Source: Streptomyces sp. NBC_00078 (GTDB lineage Bacteria; Actinomycetota; Actinomycetes; Streptomycetales; Streptomycetaceae). Taken from it: DNA of 64,000 nt. The position numbers were made by a program, and so were the translations under genes. Position 1 is the first letter of the stretch; every line of letters begins with the position of its first letter. The stretch spans positions 434,001-498,000 of the forward strand of contig NZ_JAPELX010000001.1 in NCBI RefSeq assembly GCF_026343335.1. The letters are read 5' to 3'. This document shows positions 63,069 through 64,000 of this stretch, piece after piece. Below the pieces are notes generated by a model. The model was not told the origin of the DNA, ran no database searches, and saw only the letters and a program-made list of their open reading frames with translations.

Positions 63069-64000
63069 GTGACACTGGCGATCGACCCGTCCGAGACGTC
63101 CCCCGCGCCGCTGTCCGACCTCGTGGCGCGCGACGCGCGTGAGTTCGGCGTCTACGCGCGCACCGGAGGCTGGGCCTTCGGCCTGATGGTGGCCCGCAGC
63201 GTACGGCCCGGCGGTCAGGGCTCGGAGGAGACGCCGAAGGTGTCCGCGAAGGAGTTCGCGGACCTGGCCGGCTGCTCTCCGGAGCGCGTCATGCGCTACT
63301 ACAAGGCCTGGGACCGGGCGGCCGACGACGGTCTCGTGCCGCACTTCGAGGCACTGGCGCCGGGCCAGGAGGTGGAACTGCCGGATGCCGACGTGTGGCT
63401 GGGCTACTACGTCTCCCGCAACAGCGCCACCTCCGAGCGCGGCACCGCCATCGCCGAGGCGGCCGAGGCGGAGGGTATCCGGCCCACCAAGGCACTGGAG
63501 GTCGCCGAGAACCCGACCGCGCTGCGGGCCGCGATCCTCGCCGACCCCTCCACCGCCCGCGCGGCGCGCCAGGCACTCCTCGACCGGGTCCGTGAAGACC
63601 CGGATCTGCAGGCCGAGTTGGCCCGGGACGTCGTCCGCACGGACGACCTGAAGAAGGCCGTCGCCAGCGAGAGCAGGTCGGCCGACCGGATCGGTTACGT
63701 GCGCCAGATCGCCGAGTCGGGCCAGGTCAGGACTCCGGCGGGGCAGACCATCGACGCGCCGGTCGACCTGCGCCAGGAGGCCGAGCGGCACCTGTCGCTG
63801 ATTGACGAGCTCGAAGACGACGAGGACACCGGCGAGTGGGCCACCGAGGCCTACGACTCCCTGAAGTCCCTCGTCGCCGAGACGGTGGAGGCCGATCCCG
63901 AACTGCGCGTCCAGGAACGGCGGACGAAGTTCTACGGCAGCCTGCAGAAGGCGACGAAGGCGTTCGAGGAGTTGACCTTCGACGATGTCCAGGAGTTCGT
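63069..64000 (+). CDS. Conserved protein of unknown function (partial, right edge)
   Basis: At least 310 residues are visible before the right edge. The sequence is soluble and mostly helical. KVSAKEFADLAGCSPERVMR with YYKAWDRAADDGLVP near residues 55-85 looks like a helix-turn-helix or winged-helix segment, and SVRPGGQGSEETPKVSAKEF may lead into it. The rest is charged and helical (RQALLDRVREDPDLQAELAR, ADRIGYVRQIAESGQVRTPA). I cannot name the family with confidence; a DNA-binding or plasmid-type (ParB/Kor-like) role is conceivable. The GTG at 63069 has AGGAGA upstream. Confidence 0.7.
   Translation, partial: MTLAIDPSETSPAPLSDLVARDAREFGVYARTGGWAFGLMVARSVRPGGQGSEETPKVSAKEFADLAGCSPERVMRYYKAWDRAADDGLVPHFEALAPGQEVELPDADVWLGYYVSRNSATSERGTAIAEAAEAEGIRPTKALEVAENPTALRAAILADPSTARAARQALLDRVREDPDLQAELARDVVRTDDLKKAVASESRSADRIGYVRQIAESGQVRTPAGQTIDAPVDLRQEAERHLSLIDELEDDEDTGEWATEAYDSLKSLVAETVEADPELRVQERRTKFYGSLQKATKAFEELTFDDVQEF

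Overview
The window is very G+C-rich, densely coded on both strands and full of actinomycete families: GlgE-pathway enzymes, a WhiB-like protein, a SigB-type sigma factor with several small HATPase proteins and a STAS protein, DUF5133, DUF1206, an F420-type LLM oxidoreductase, a ROK repressor and TetR regulators. GTG starts and 4-base start/stop overlaps are common. It is almost certainly Streptomyces or a very close relative. The frequency of decayed accessory genes suggests a chromosome arm rather than the core; this is inference.

Bases 1-9.8 kb hold alpha-glucan/trehalose metabolism: glgX (running off the left edge) coupled to a small HATPase protein, then divergently a DUF5133 gene and glgE-treS-pep2(mak)-glgB. 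Together they convert trehalose to maltose, maltose to maltose-1-phosphate, extend alpha-1,4-glucan with it, branch the polymer and debranch it. A YbdK-type carboxylate-amine ligase and a long-chain acyl-CoA ligase follow (9.8-13 kb).

Bases 13-24 kb are stress signalling and envelope functions: two HATPase proteins, a STAS anti-anti-sigma factor, a type II NADH dehydrogenase-like enzyme, a FUSC membrane protein, a DUF1206 membrane protein, an operon of SigB-type sigma factor, DUF5133 and ANTAR-GAF protein, another HATPase protein, an orphan intrinsic terminator that may end a small RNA, and a cyclic-nucleotide-binding protein.

Bases 24-37 kb are accessory: MFS exporter with TetR, a saccharopine-dehydrogenase-like enzyme behind three tandem 19-bp repeats, a WhiB-like protein, a mosaic pseudogene joining L,D-transpeptidase and histidine-kinase remnants, a secreted M1 peptidase, DUF488, a decayed GMC oxidoreductase, a KstD-like flavoprotein with its TetR regulator and twin palindromic operators, AlkB-like and metallo-beta-lactamase-fold proteins, DUF4032 and a tandem universal stress protein.

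Bases 37.4-40.9 kb hold the most unusual system: three translationally coupled genes for a response regulator fused to a cysteine-less glutaredoxin/thioredoxin-reductase-like flavoprotein, a histidine kinase with a cyclic-nucleotide-binding input domain, and a UBP-type zinc finger. A large LuxR-type ATPase regulator follows. Bases 43.9-49.7 kb form a glycan-use operon (ROK repressor, GH27, decayed GH95, SGNH esterase).

Bases 49.8-64 kb carry a zinc-ribbon protein, an M4 protease, a serine hydrolase with a large internal deletion, a TerD-CAP-CAP fusion, an AIM24 protein, a TPR protein coupled to a polyprenyl synthase behind a 13-bp tandem repeat array, a threonine dehydratase-like PLP enzyme, a membrane pseudokinase, a class-C beta-lactamase-like hydrolase, an LLM oxidoreductase and an unrecognised conserved protein running off the right edge. 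I saw no tRNA, rRNA, CRISPR array, insertion sequence or replication origin.
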